From Sphingosinicella microcystinivorans (lineage in GTDB: Bacteria; Pseudomonadota; Alphaproteobacteria; Sphingomonadales; Sphingomonadaceae), in assembly GCF_027941835.1 (NCBI RefSeq), contig NZ_CP116005.1, positions 2,185,501-2,249,500 on the forward strand: DNA of 64,000 nt. The letters are read 5' to 3'. The notes under the pieces are model-generated. The model was not told the DNA's origin. It did not search any database and was given only the letters and a program-made list of their open reading frames with translations. Shown here in pieces: positions 35,885 to 45,349 of the stretch. Within the stretch, counting starts at the first letter, position 1, and each line of letters begins with the position of its first letter. Both the position numbers and the translations under genes were made by a program.

Positions 35885-38800
35885 GCGGCACTCCGCACGG
35901 CAAGGGCATCGCCATCGGGGCTGACCCGCTCGAGGATGCGCGCGGTTTTGCTCGTGCCCGACGCGATCGTGGCCGCGGCGATGCGCTGTTCGTCCCGAAG
36001 ATCCGAGACTTCCTGCCGCAGCGCCTGCAGTTCATCGAGCAGCGCGCTCTGGCCGTCATTGGCGGCCGGTGACGCGCCCGCATTCTGGTTGGCGGCAAAC
36101 TGATCCCACCAACCCGGCACCGTGCTGGTGGCCGCTGGATCGATTACGCCGTTGGCACCAGCAGCCTGGTTGATGATCGTCAGCGTCTGCTCCAGGCTGG
36201 CGGCCGTCAGTCCCTGCAGCCGCGCCAGATCTTCGCCGGACCTGGCCGTATTCGCAGCCACCGACAACAGCGCCTGGCTCAGTCCCGGTAACGCTTTGCC
36301 AGCGTCCTGATCACCGGCCCGTGCCAGCATCGAGGCATTGTTGAACTCGGCCAGCGCCCTTGCGTAGCTTTGGGGTTCAGTGCCCATGACACCGCGGATG
36401 CGCTTGATCTCGGCGATCAGTCCGTCGGTGATCTGAGCCCAGGCCGACCGCAGTTTCTCGGCGGCATTGGCGGCGTCTTCGGCCGCCTTTTGCTGATCTT
36501 CCAGCGCCCAGACCTGCTGTTGCAGCGCGCGATTGCTGGCATCGAGCTGGGCCAGATCGAGCGCACGCAGCGTCGCCGTATCGCCCTGCAATTCGAGCAT
36601 GCGCCGCTGCAACGACAGACGCTCATCAGCAATGGCAGCGGCACTGGCTGCATCCTGCGCCGCGCCCACCAGATCAGCAAAGGCCGGGGCAAGCTGGATC
36701 AGGGCGACATAGGCTGCGCGTCCGGCCTCGGTGGTGAGGTCCTGCGCTTCGACCAGCGCCCGGAATCCCGCAATGCTGTCGGGCATCGCAAGGCCGAGGC
36801 TGGTCAGCACCTTCTTCATCTGGGCGGTGCGGGCCGCAGCCTGTTCCGCATTGGTATAATAGAGCGAGAAATATTCCCCCGTCGCCGACACCATGTCACT
36901 GACCGAACCGAACAGATCGACCAGATCCATGGCGCCGGCGATCGTGAGATGGGTGGAGCGCCCGAGCATGGTCATCGCGCTGGTGAGCGCTTCGACGCTC
37001 GAGGCAACGCGGATCAGCGTCTCGAAATAGCCTTCGCCGATCTTCTGGAACTGCTCGAGTCCGCCAATGGCATAACGGGCGAGATTGTCGGCCGCCGCGC
37101 CGAACACCGCTGCCAGCTGCTCCTGGATCTGCTGGCCAGTCAGGCCTTTCAGATCGATCTTGCCGATATTCACGACAAAGCTGTCGAGCCGGGCCTGCAC
37201 CTCGCCCAGCGACAGACCCAGCGGGCCGGCCGCCGCCGAGATCGCATCGTAGAAGCCGGTGAAGATCAGGGAGAACTGGCGTTCGAGTTCCGCGCTTGCA
37301 TTGGAATATTGCGTGCTGGTGCGGGTGCTGGTCGTAATCCCGAGGAATTTCTTCTTTTTCTGGACGTCGGTGTAATACTGGCCCTGAAAACCGCCGGCCA
37401 GGATTCCGCCGAGCGACTGCGCGCCGCCATAAATGCCCTGGCCGGTGATGCTGGTCTTAGTGCCGAACAACGATCCGATCAGCTTGCCGACCGCGCCGAC
37501 GATACCGCCAAGCAGCCCGCCGATCACCGGAATCTTGTCGAGGATCGAGCCCATTCCCTGTATGGCGCTGCCAAGGATCCCGGTAACGCCGGTCGGCTTG
37601 AACCCGGGCTGGATGCCAGCAGCAGAGGCCTCGCCGCCATTGGTGCGGATGATGAGGTTGGTGAGCCCGCCGATGTTGGCTTCGATGCTGCGCAGCGATG
37701 CCAGCATGGCGGCGGAATAACGCATGGTCAGCGTATCGACCTCGCGCAGATGATCGATCGATTTGGCAATGCTCTCGGACTTGGCTGCGCTGTCGCCGAA
37801 TATTGTGCCGGTCCCGTCATTGGCAGCAGCTGGCTTGGTGCCATCGCCGCCAAAGGCTCCGCCGATCGCGATCCCCAGCGATGCGATCACGCCGGCGGTC
37901 ACTGCGCCGGCGGCGATATTCAGCGGAAACGGCAGCGAACGGATCGCGTTCACCACGGCCTCGACCGCCTTGATGCCGGTGGTGATGATCGAGTTGCCCT
38001 GCTCGACAGCGGCGCGCGCCGTATCGGAGGCCGCCATGGTGGTGTCGGAGGCAACCTTGGCGACCGTCACGCCGCCGATCAGACCAATCTTCACCGCGGC
38101 ATTCTTGATCGCGATCGCCAGTTCATAGGCGCGGAAGGCTTTTTCTGCAGCTTCCAGCGCCTGAAATCCCTTGGACCCGGTCTTGAAGAAGCCTTTCGCC
38201 GCCGAGGCGAGATTGCCATAATGGTTGATCTGGGCCGAAGCTTGCGCGGTGCGGGCAGCAGCATATTGGAAGGATGCCCGGCCATAATCGCGTTCGGCAT
38301 CGGCAATACGCTGGGTGGCATTCGCCTGATCTGCGGCATAGCGCGCAAATTCAGCGGCGACCCCGCCGATGGCGCCGCCAACACTGCCGAACGCATCCGC
38401 CATATTCTGGGCCGCCGTCTGGGTTTGCGAGGCCATCTCATCAAGGCCGGCGAGATAGGCTTCCTGGTCTTTCAGCCCCAGATCATGCGCGATCATCTGT
38501 ATCCGGGCCGCGCGATAACGCTCCCAGGCTGCTGCGCCACGCTCGAGCACGATCTGTTCGCGCTCGGCTTCCAGCGTCGCCAGTGCCTGGGCACGGGCGG
38601 ATTGGCCCAGCAGCGCAATTTGCAGCTCGAGCGGGGCAACCGTGCTGCGGATGAACTCGGATGCGGCAAAAGCTCGGGTTGTCTCTTCCCATGCCTGACC
38701 CGCTTCGAGGATCGCGATCCGGCTGGCGTCGGTTGGGGCTTTGAGCGCCGCCATGGCGACCTCAAGCCGTTTGATCTCGATCGGGGTCTTGCCGATCCTG

Positions 38801-40011
38801 GCGGTTTCCAGCGCGAGGTTGGCGGCAAATTCCTGGGCCGCCTTGAGGGCTTTTTCAGCCTCCGTGGCCTTATGGGCAGCGGATGCCTTACCGGCCTTGT
38901 CCGAGCGATCGGCTTTGATTTCAGCGGCCTTGGCGGCCAACCGGTCGCGCGCGCCCGCCAGGCTGTTCTCGCGCCAGCGAGCCGAGAAGGCATCCATCAT
39001 CGTCATGGCATCGCCAAACGCCGAGGTGAATTCAGCGCGGACCGACGCGCCCATGCGCGCGGTTGACCCGGCAAAGCTGTTTTCCATGCGCGGCAGGGCC
39101 ACGTTCTCGATCTGGCTGATGGTTGCGAGGCCGACCCGGTCGAGCACCGGATTGACCCAGCTCGCCAGCCAGTTGAGCGCGGCAACCGCCTTGTTCGCGA
39201 GATATTCAATGCCCTGAATCGCGAGATTGGCGGCACCGACTGCGGCTTCGCCGATTACGCCGGGGAGAGCCTGCCAGACGATCTTGATCGCGTTGAACCC
39301 GCCGACCCAGCCCGCATAGATCACGGCGATACTGATCTTGCCCACCTCGAGTATTTTCTGAAAGGCCCAGACCCCCCAGTCTTTCAGGATGGAGAATACC
39401 GGGCCGAGATTGAGACCATCGCTGATCGTGCGCCACAGCCCGCGCATCACATCGCCCACGGTAATGCCGACCGGCCCGAGCTTCTTCATCTCCTTGGCGG
39501 TCAGGCCAAGGCTCGCGGCATAGCGGTCGAGGTCGCCCGACTGCTTCACGCTCGACTGGAACATCTTGAACGCGCCAAAGGCGATCCCCGCCGCTGCTGC
39601 GGCAGCCAGCAGATAGGGATTGGTGAGCGCGGCTGCTGCTGCACTAGCCGCGAGACCCAGCAGCGCCCGGGCCATGCCGCCAATGCCGACGCCGGCCTGC
39701 ATCGCGATCTGGCCGATCTGCGAGCCCTGCTGCATGAACACCGTCATCGGCTTCTGGCCCGATGCAAGGCTCACCACCACGTCGTTCACCTGATAGACGA
39801 GGTTCTGGATATGGTGACCCGCAAGCTTGGCCGACCCGCCCATCCGGGTCATGCCGCCGCTCCCGACCGAAGCCAGTGCCCGGTCCGCGCGGCCGGCGGT
39901 CGCCACGATATCGGTCATCGTGCCGCCGACGGCCCGTTTCATGTCCGCCATCTCCTTCTGAAGACGCGCGACATTGGTGATCATCTCGATTTCGAGGGTC
40001 CCGGCTTTCAT
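35881..40011 (-). CDS. Tail tape measure protein
   Basis: 1376 residues, the largest phage gene. N-terminus with EMITNVARLQKEMADMKRAVGGT coil and the conserved QNLVYQVNDVVVSLASGQKPMTVFMQQGSQIGQI segment of tail-length tape measures at about 70-105. Hydrophobic stretches (LLAAAAAAGIAFGAF; PLNIAAGAVTAGVIASLGIAIGGAFGG) may insert in the host membrane on DNA entry. Long coiled coils fill the middle (AAKAAEIKADRSDKAGKASAAHKATEAEKALKAAQE). It sets tail length, giving a tail of siphovirus type. Starts 4 bases before the end of the tail chaperone frame. Confidence 0.94.
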   Translation of the reverse strand: MKAGTLEIEMITNVARLQKEMADMKRAVGGTMTDIVATAGRADRALASVGSGGMTRMGGSAKLAGHHIQNLVYQVNDVVVSLASGQKPMTVFMQQGSQIGQIAMQAGVGIGGMARALLGLAASAAAAALTNPYLLAAAAAAGIAFGAFKMFQSSVKQSGDLDRYAASLGLTAKEMKKLGPVGITVGDVMRGLWRTISDGLNLGPVFSILKDWGVWAFQKILEVGKISIAVIYAGWVGGFNAIKIVWQALPGVIGEAAVGAANLAIQGIEYLANKAVAALNWLASWVNPVLDRVGLATISQIENVALPRMENSFAGSTARMGASVRAEFTSAFGDAMTMMDAFSARWRENSLAGARDRLAAKAAEIKADRSDKAGKASAAHKATEAEKALKAAQEFAANLALETARIGKTPIEIKRLEVAMAALKAPTDASRIAILEAGQAWEETTRAFAASEFIRSTVAPLELQIALLGQSARAQALATLEAEREQIVLERGAAAWERYRAARIQMIAHDLGLKDQEAYLAGLDEMASQTQTAAQNMADAFGSVGGAIGGVAAEFARYAADQANATQRIADAERDYGRASFQYAAARTAQASAQINHYGNLASAAKGFFKTGSKGFQALEAAEKAFRAYELAIAIKNAAVKIGLIGGVTVAKVASDTTMAASDTARAAVEQGNSIITTGIKAVEAVVNAIRSLPFPLNIAAGAVTAGVIASLGIAIGGAFGGDGTKPAAANDGTGTIFGDSAAKSESIAKSIDHLREVDTLTMRYSAAMLASLRSIEANIGGLTNLIIRTNGGEASAAGIQPGFKPTGVTGILGSAIQGMGSILDKIPVIGGLLGGIVGAVGKLIGSLFGTKTSITGQGIYGGAQSLGGILAGGFQGQYYTDVQKKKKFLGITTSTRTSTQYSNASAELERQFSLIFTGFYDAISAAAGPLGLSLGEVQARLDSFVVNIGKIDLKGLTGQQIQEQLAAVFGAAADNLARYAIGGLEQFQKIGEGYFETLIRVASSVEALTSAMTMLGRSTHLTIAGAMDLVDLFGSVSDMVSATGEYFSLYYTNAEQAAARTAQMKKVLTSLGLAMPDSIAGFRALVEAQDLTTEAGRAAYVALIQLAPAFADLVGAAQDAASAAAIADERLSLQRRMLELQGDTATLRALDLAQLDASNRALQQQVWALEDQQKAAEDAANAAEKLRSAWAQITDGLIAEIKRIRGVMGTEPQSYARALAEFNNASMLARAGDQDAGKALPGLSQALLSVAANTARSGEDLARLQGLTAASLEQTLTIINQAAGANGVIDPAATSTVPGWWDQFAANQNAGASPAANDGQSALLDELQALRQEVSDLRDEQRIAAATIASGTSKTARILERVSPDGDALAVRSAA

Positions 40012-40015
40012 CGGT

Positions 40016-40881
40016 TCACTCCTTCGACATGATCAGGGCCCGGAAGGCCTGGCTGACTTTCCGGGAGATGGTGGTGCGGTTGATGCCGTCGGTGACGTCG
40101 GTCCAGGGCGCTGGGCAGTCAGATTCCCGTGCCCGCTGTCCCTCGGCGACGAACTCGACCGAAAGCCTGCGGATCAACCGGCATGCCCAAGGCGGAAGCT
40201 CAATCCCGATACAGTGCTGCCAGTGATCGATCGTGGCCCATGACACCGGGACTGGCCCCATGGCGCCGGCCTCGGACGGGCCTATTTCCATGAGGGTATC
40301 GATGATCCACGGACACCGGATCAGCGGCATGTCGGGAACGATGCCGTCCACGCCCATGCGCTGCAGCCGGGTCAGCGGTTCAGTATCGGGGTCTCGTTTG
40401 GAATGCCTGGTTGGCCGGGGCTTGGGCGCGGTGCCGAGCCAGGCCAGTTGCCGGACGTAGAGGCTCAGCTCTGCCCTGAGCTCTTCGTAAAATTTGCCCA
40501 GTCATTGATGTGGTTCGAAACCTGCGCCGCGATAAATCCGATCGCCGGATCCTCATAGGCCTTGCGGAACAGCGCGGCGCCTCCGATGCCCTCGGCGGGC
40601 GGATAGGTAAAGCCATTGAAGCTGACCGTGCAGGCGGCGAGGAATTCGGCCTGTTCGGCGAGCTTCTCCTCGGCCGACTGGTCCATCTTGCCGCGCTTCT
40701 TGATCTTGTCGACCAGCAGGTTCTGCTGCCGGGATTGCGCACGTTGATAGATCTTGGTGCCCGGCCCGTAGACGGTGATCGAGAGGCGCTGGCCCTTGTC
40801 GTCGTAAAGCGGGGCATCGTCGCCGCCGACCAGCTCCACGATGGACGTATCGGCGGCAGACAAAGTGGTGATGTCGAACAT
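40016..40881 (-). CDS. GT tail assembly chaperone made by -1 frameshift
   Basis: Predicted fusion of 131 residues of the G frame and 157 residues of the -1 frame (288 in all). The downstream frame has no ATG until 40357, and its upstream part between the G stop and that ATG is clean coding sequence (YEELRAELSLYVRQLAWLGT). So it is best read as a lambda-like T domain entered by frameshifting at A AAT TTT (40495-40489). The T domain binds the tail tube protein while G coats the tape measure (established for lambda). A separate 113-residue product from 40357 is the alternative, but leaves the conserved-looking stretch unexplained. Confidence 0.78.
40459..40495 (-). promoter_or_regulatory. Programmed -1 ribosomal frameshift signal
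   Basis: Heptamer A-AAT-TTT (minus strand 40495 to 40489) in the G frame GCA-AAT-TTT-ACG fits X-XXY-YYZ. It is followed after 4-7 bases by a hairpin: GCTCAG pairs with CTGAGC over a 7-base loop, extendable by AGA/TCT past one bulge (40484-40459). Slippage yields AAA-TTT-TAC-GAA in the T frame. The G stop is 24 bases after the heptamer. Confidence 0.85.
40465..40881 (-). CDS. G tail assembly chaperone
   Basis: 138-residue unshifted product, MFDITTLSAADTSIVELVGGDDAPLYD to HINDWANFTKSSGQS. It sits between the tail tube and tape measure genes, exactly where lambda G lies. It is produced in large excess over the frameshifted GT form and discarded from the finished tail (family knowledge). Start 27 bases after the tail tube stop. 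Confidence 0.85.
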   Translation of the reverse strand: MFDITTLSAADTSIVELVGGDDAPLYDDKGQRLSITVYGPGTKIYQRAQSRQQNLLVDKIKKRGKMDQSAEEKLAEQAEFLAACTVSFNGFTYPPAEGIGGAALFRKAYEDPAIGFIAAQVSNHINDWANFTKSSGQS

Positions 40882-40908
40882 AGAAATCTCCGATTATGGC
40901 AGGGTGAA

Positions 40909-41370
40909 TTACGGGGCGAGCACTTCGACCACGCCGACACCGGCAGAGTTGGTGGTCAGCTCCAGCGTGACGCTGGCGGTGGTGATCTGGTCGACCGAGC
41001 CGACATTGACCTTGAAGCTCATCACCTGCGCCTGAAAATAATATATATCGCCGTTCTGGGTGGTGACGCAGATGCTGTGGTCGCTGTCCGAGGTCGATGC
41101 GGATTTGAGCAGGATCTGGCCGGCATCGTCGGTATCGAGGCCGAGCTGGATGGTCATGCTGCCCTGGTTGAAGCTGCCCTTCTTCTTGACCGTGCCCCGG
41201 CTACCGACGGGGTTGAAGGTGACCAGATTATATTCACGGCCGAACTCGCCGAGATCGGAGACTTCGCCGACAAGCGTCATGGTCAGCGCAGCATAGCCGA
41301 CGGCATCGAAGGTTGCAGGCGAGCCGGCCGATACGCCCAGGGTGGTGCCGGCAGAAGTCCGAACGGTCAT
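40909..41370 (-). CDS. Major tail tube protein
   Basis: 153 residues, all-beta, with LGEFGREYNLVTFNPVGSRGTVKKKGSFNQGSMTIQLGLD in the middle and a C-terminal strand set (SFKVNVGSVDQITTASVTLELT). This matches the small tail tube family of siphophages of Alphaproteobacteria, and the gene sits directly before the G/GT chaperones. Forms the stacked hexamer rings of the flexible tail. Confidence 0.82.
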   Translation of the reverse strand: MTVRTSAGTTLGVSAGSPATFDAVGYAALTMTLVGEVSDLGEFGREYNLVTFNPVGSRGTVKKKGSFNQGSMTIQLGLDTDDAGQILLKSASTSDSDHSICVTTQNGDIYYFQAQVMSFKVNVGSVDQITTASVTLELTTNSAGVGVVEVLAP

Positions 41371-41398
41371 GGCAGTGTTTCCTTATGAAGGTGAGGCC

Positions 41399-41803
41399 TC
41401 AACGCGCCTCGTTGAATGAAACGCGAAAATCCTGGCTGTGCATGTGGATGCCGGTCTCCTCGTCGAGGAAATCAGGCCCGGCGGAATCGGTGTGGACGGT
41501 GACGTCGGTCAGTCCGCCAATTGCGGGCATGCGGTCGGCCGCAGCCGCACGGACCGCACGGATAAGGGCCTTGGCGGCCGGATAGCTGGCGGCCAGCACC
41601 GTGACCTGCACCCGCTCGGTGACCCGGCGTTTCGAGCCCGGGGCGGGAATATTGCGATCGATGCTGCTGACCGACATGAGCGATATTGCCGGCAGTGCAG
41701 ACCCCTGCGGGATGACTCCGGCAACAATCCGGATCGCAGGCACAAGCGCCGTCACTCCGGTGTCAGCCACCAGGAGCGCGCGAACCGCAATCACCCCGTT
41801 CAT
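41399..41803 (-). CDS. DUF3168 tail completion/terminator-like protein
   Basis: 134 residues of the DUF3168 family (gpU-like tail terminators): IAVRALLVADTGVTALVPAIRIVAGVIPQGSALPAISLMSVS at the start, ERVQVTVLAASYPAAKALIRAVRAA in the middle. Caps the tail end that joins the head. ATG overlaps the upstream HK97-gp10 stop by 4 bases. Confidence 0.87.
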   Translation of the reverse strand: MNGVIAVRALLVADTGVTALVPAIRIVAGVIPQGSALPAISLMSVSSIDRNIPAPGSKRRVTERVQVTVLAASYPAAKALIRAVRAAAADRMPAIGGLTDVTVHTDSAGPDFLDEETGIHMHSQDFRVSFNEAR

Positions 41804-42363
41804 TCGTCATCGACCTCGAGGGTCGGGGCTTTCAGGTTCCCGATCTGCACCCGGTGGGCGATGTAGGCGCCCATGGCATTGACGGCTTCCTCGGCTTTCT
41901 GGTCGAGCGCCGGGCGCAGGAAGGGTTTGGCAGCATGGCCCGGGTGCATGACCATGGGGCCGACAAAGTGCTCGCCGATCTTCAGGCTGCCGCGCTTTGC
42001 CATCTTGTTGATCGTGCCGATGCTGATCTTGCGTAGGCCATGGCGGGTGTCGCGCACCGGGACATCGACATCGGCCACGCTGATCAGGTGCGGCGCGACG
42101 CCATATTCGATAAACAGGCCAAGATAGGATCCGGACCCGCGCAGTTTGACGTAGGAGCTGAGCCTGCTGCCGTTAGTACGGGTACCAATGCTGATCGCGC
42201 GTTTGAGCTGGCCGGTTTTCACCGGCACATTGGCCTTGGCCTGCTGCTGGATCACCTTGGCACCGGCGCGCAGGCCGCCGCGGATGACGTTGCGTTCGAG
42301 GTTTTTGGGCAGTTCATCGAGCATGCGCAGCAGTTCGGGACCGCCCTTAAGCCGAATGGTCAT
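41800..42363 (-). CDS. HK97 gp10-family head-tail component
   Basis: 187 residues. Opening IRLKGGPELLRMLDELPKNLERNVIRGGLRAGAKVIQQQAKANVPVKTGQLKRAISI is the HK97 gp10 signature. Helps complete the neck. The ATG at 42363 lies in the stop of the head closure gene (ATGA); the longer frame upstream is a shadow of that gene. Confidence 0.9.
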   Translation of the reverse strand: MTIRLKGGPELLRMLDELPKNLERNVIRGGLRAGAKVIQQQAKANVPVKTGQLKRAISIGTRTNGSRLSSYVKLRGSGSYLGLFIEYGVAPHLISVADVDVPVRDTRHGLRKISIGTINKMAKRGSLKIGEHFVGPMVMHPGHAAKPFLRPALDQKAEEAVNAMGAYIAHRVQIGNLKAPTLEVDDE

Positions 42364-42707
42364 GGCGTGGCTCCTTCGCTGCTGTGCTGTTCGACAATGA
42401 GTTCGATGCCTTCGCGGCGGCCGATCTCGGCAGGGCCCGACACGATCTGCAGGCCGCGGTTTCCGATGATCACCCGCATGTCGGCGGTGATCCCGGCGAG
42501 ATGGCGCATGCGGATCCGTGCGGGGCGGTTGGCAATGATAATGCTGTCGGCCAGACGCTCGGCCCGGCTCGGCAGCACGTCCTGGACTTCCGCCCAGACG
42601 GTGGCGAACGTGGTCCAAGTGATGGTTTCCGTCCCATAGAGGGGATCAGAGGTGGCGGATTTGCGCTCGATCCGGATCCGGGTGTCGAGCTTCGAGGCTA
42701 GATCCAT
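42360..42707 (-). CDS. Phage head closure protein
   Basis: 115 residues of the SPP1 gp16-like head closure family: LDTRIRIERKSATSDPLYGTETITWTTFATVWAEVQDVLPSRAER, then ARIRMRHLAGITADMRVII. Plugs the connector after DNA packaging. Overlaps the preceding connector gene by 10 bases. Confidence 0.88.
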   Translation of the reverse strand: MDLASKLDTRIRIERKSATSDPLYGTETITWTTFATVWAEVQDVLPSRAERLADSIIIANRPARIRMRHLAGITADMRVIIGNRGLQIVSGPAEIGRREGIELIVEQHSSEGATP

Positions 42708-43234
42708 TTGGCGGCCAGCTGATTGACGAGGGTGTCGAACGCCAGACAGGCCGCTCCCTCGCGGTTTTCGAAGAGGGACGCAGTTTTCACGAGGATGGCT
42801 GCCCGGGCGATGGCGAGATCAGGGTCCCCCTCGGCAAAGCCCGCCAACAGGGTGATGGTGATCTGGCCATCGGGCCCCAGCGCAGGCCATGATGTGCCAG
42901 CAGCGGGCCGGATGCGCATGAATCCATAGCGTGCACGGGCAACATAATCGGCTTCGGGCAACGTGACGGACGTACCGTCCGTGCCGGTGCAGGTGATGAC
43001 CGCGACGCTAACCGGCCGAACCGGCACGGTGATTTCATCGGCCCATGCCTCGAACACCATGGCCAGTGTCTGCGGGCAAAGCCGCAGATCGGCGGCCCGT
43101 TCAAGTTCTGCCTGCGCCGCGTCGAGGTGGACGGCCAGCAGCATGTCCTCGTCGTTGGCATCAAGCCGCAGCTGTTGGCGCGCCTCTTCCAGCGTCACCG
43201 CGCGCATGGTCGGGGCGGTGACGGTCGTGATCAT
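42698..43234 (-). CDS. Head-tail connector protein (gp6/gp15-like)
   Basis: 178 residues. TLEEARQQLRLDANDEDMLLAVHLDAAQAELERAADLRL is the helical hallmark of HK97 gp6-type connectors; the second half contains a long insertion of beta type and ends AAILVKTASLFENREGA. Forms the ring under the portal. 4-base overlap with the small gene upstream. Confidence 0.9.
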   Translation of the reverse strand: MITTVTAPTMRAVTLEEARQQLRLDANDEDMLLAVHLDAAQAELERAADLRLCPQTLAMVFEAWADEITVPVRPVSVAVITCTGTDGTSVTLPEADYVARARYGFMRIRPAAGTSWPALGPDGQITITLLAGFAEGDPDLAIARAAILVKTASLFENREGAACLAFDTLVNQLAAKWI

Positions 43235-43410
43235 TTCGCGCGGGTCTTGGGCTGCGCAGCGGGTGTCGGGGTTTCCGTCACCGGCTCGGCAAGGCCGCGC
43301 TGACGCAGGATTTCGCCGTCATTGTCGGCGATCTCGAAGATCTCGCCGGCGTGGATATTATCAGGGCCGACCGCGCTGACGTGCAGCGTGTCGAGGGCTT
43401 TCATCAGCAT
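43231..43410 (-). CDS. Small phage head-region protein
   Basis: 59 residues: MLMKALDTLHVSAVGPDNIHAGEIFEIADNDGEILRQRGLAEPV followed by a Pro/Thr-rich basic tail. A small beta-barrel-like frame of this type often sits between capsid and connector genes. The ATG at 43410 has a GGGAGA site. Possible capsid decoration or neck accessory; no firm family. Confidence 0.65.
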   Translation of the reverse strand: MLMKALDTLHVSAVGPDNIHAGEIFEIADNDGEILRQRGLAEPVTETPTPAAQPKTRAK

Positions 43411-43466
43411 AGTGCTGTCTCCCAAATGGAAGAACGGGGCCGACCCATCAGCCGGCCCCATCCGGA

Positions 43467-44696
43467 TTACGGTGCGGTTGCGGCGGTGATGGCGGCGGCA
43501 AAGCCACCCTTGATGAAGGCTTCCGGCCGGTAAACCGCGAGCGCGAGACGCTCTTCGGCAAGGATCGTGACCAGGTTCTTGCGGAAGTTCTGGTCATCCT
43601 CGGTCGAGATCTCGACCCGGGCGTCCCAGCGGTCGAAGATCTGCGCGCCGAGCCGGAAGGCCCCGGTCAGGAAGTTGCCCTGCGCAATCGCCTGGGTGGT
43701 GACGATGGGAATGCCCCAGAGCGTCGGCGACAGCGTGCCCTGCGGATTGCCGATCAGATAAGCGCCGCTCGTTTCCTTGAGCAGTTCGATGCTGGCCCAG
43801 TCGGTCGGATGCATGACCGCGCCCGTGGTCGGCAGTTCGGCGAGCGCCGCCTGCAGCATGGCCAGACGCAGCACATCGATCCGGGTGACGGTCGCCGGGA
43901 TGGTGATCGGCGCGGCGAAGGCGCTGGCCTGGGTGTAAATCCCATGCAGATCGGTGCCAGTGCCGCCGCCGTTGAGCAGCTGGTTCTCCTCAACCAGCGC
44001 CAGACCATAACGCAGACGCCCGTCGATATAGGACTGGAGCATCGGCGCATCGTCGAGGATCTGCCGGGTTGCCAGCACCCAATGGGCGATGGTGGTGACG
44101 CTGCTGGTCGCGATATCGAACTTGATGTCGGACTGGGGTTTGAGCGCACCGGTGGTTTCCGCCACCGTTGCCGCCGCATTGGTGAACCCGGTTTCCTTCA
44201 CATACTGGACCGAGGTGCTGGCGGTGCGGCCCGGGGTCAGCAGATCGCGAACGGTCAGGCGGCGCTGGCCCGGTGCAATGATGCCGGGCAGCCGGTCCGG
44301 CACGATGAGATCGCCGGCCGAGCCTGCGGCATCGGTCGTGAGCGAGGAGATGATCGCCTTCACCTCGACACTGGCGCGGCCGCGCGAGACCTTGGACTCG
44401 AGGAAGGATTTGATCTCCTCGGCGGCCAGCACCTGTTCGCCGACCGACTGGTGGCGGGACTGGTCGTCCGGTCCCTTGCGGGCAATCTTCTGCTCGAGCT
44501 CGTCGAGACGGGCCTTGGCCTCATTCATGCCGACAAGGGCTTCATCGGCCAGCTGCTTGGTGGCCGTGGTCAGATCCTCGCCCGTCTTGGCCTTGCCCAG
44601 CGCCTCTTCGGCAATGGCTTTGACCTGGTCGTGGCGCGCGTCGAACGCGGCTTTTACCTCGCCGGCAAGCTGCTCGGCGGTCTTGGGTTCAGTCAT
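43467..44696 (-). CDS. Major capsid protein, HK97 fold
   Basis: 409 residues. N-terminal ~110 residues are a charged coiled-coil scaffold (delta) domain (KAKTGEDLTTATKQLADEALVGMNEAKARLDELEQKI), removed by the protease in HK97-type phages. The capsid domain follows: LIVPDRLPGIIAPGQRRLTVRDLL, TTIAHWVLATRQILDDAPML and the C-terminal FRKNLVTILAEERLALAVYRPEAFIKGGF. Directly follows the protease gene in transcription. Confidence 0.95.
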   Translation of the reverse strand: MTEPKTAEQLAGEVKAAFDARHDQVKAIAEEALGKAKTGEDLTTATKQLADEALVGMNEAKARLDELEQKIARKGPDDQSRHQSVGEQVLAAEEIKSFLESKVSRGRASVEVKAIISSLTTDAAGSAGDLIVPDRLPGIIAPGQRRLTVRDLLTPGRTASTSVQYVKETGFTNAAATVAETTGALKPQSDIKFDIATSSVTTIAHWVLATRQILDDAPMLQSYIDGRLRYGLALVEENQLLNGGGTGTDLHGIYTQASAFAAPITIPATVTRIDVLRLAMLQAALAELPTTGAVMHPTDWASIELLKETSGAYLIGNPQGTLSPTLWGIPIVTTQAIAQGNFLTGAFRLGAQIFDRWDARVEISTEDDQNFRKNLVTILAEERLALAVYRPEAFIKGGFAAAITAATAP

Positions 44697-44722
44697 GGGA
44701 TGCTCCGTGAATATAGGTGAGT

Positions 44723-45349
44723 TCAGGCGCGGACATGCGCCGCGAGCGCTGCGATAAAATCAGCGGGGGCACTGCCGGACTCACTCCGGAGCAGCGGCGC
44801 CAGGCCTTTGCCCGCAATTGCGGTGGCCTGACTTTTCGAGAACCCTGCCTCGCGCAGGAAATCCTCAAATTGGGAGAGGCTCGGCATCTGGCCGGCCGCG
44901 ATGAGCGATTTGACACTGGTGATCAGCGCCTTCTCGTTCATCGGAATGGTGACGAGGCTGACCTCGTGCAGCGCGACCTCGATCAGATGGCGGGCCTTGC
45001 CGACGATCCGGTCCCGAACCGCGCGGTAGCCGATCGACAGGCCGCCAATCGCGCCGTCCTTGACCAGGCCGTGGGCTTCGCGCCCCGTGGTGGTCGACAT
45101 GGAGAAGCGGCCTTTGACGAGGAGGCCGTCGCTGGTTTCCTGAAAGTCGGTCCAGACGCCGGCTGGGCGCTTCTGGTCATGGTACATCAGCATCGGCACC
45201 GACTTGCGGCCAGCAATCGACCGGGAAATCGCACCGGGCAGGATCACGTCGCCGCCATGGTCGAGATTGCCATAGCCGGCGGCCAGGCCCTCAATATGAC
45301 CGTCATCGTCGAGCGCCTTCGCGTCGAGGGTGAAATCCAGTTCGTTCAC
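44723..45349 (-). CDS. HK97-family prohead protease (U35/S78)
   Basis: 208 residues. GLAAGYGNLDHGGDVILPGAI is the family opening; catalytic candidates are H57 in MLMYHDQKRPAG and S105 in IGGLSIGYR; then HLIEVALHEVSLVTIPMN. Cleaves the scaffold domain of the capsid protein during maturation. ATG overlaps the portal stop by 4 bases. Confidence 0.93.
   Translation of the reverse strand: MNELDFTLDAKALDDDGHIEGLAAGYGNLDHGGDVILPGAISRSIAGRKSVPMLMYHDQKRPAGVWTDFQETSDGLLVKGRFSMSTTTGREAHGLVKDGAIGGLSIGYRAVRDRIVGKARHLIEVALHEVSLVTIPMNEKALITSVKSLIAAGQMPSLSQFEDFLREAGFSKSQATAIAGKGLAPLLRSESGSAPADFIAALAAHVRA

Noticed and set aside
36370-39066. 898-codon plus-strand open frame
   Set aside because: Antisense to the tape measure gene; low-complexity Arg/Gly/Asp shadow caused by high GC, with no family motifs.
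40380-40940. 186-codon minus-strand frame over the tail chaperone
   Set aside because: Proline/serine/arginine-rich shadow of the G frame; the G frame and its frameshift extension explain the region.
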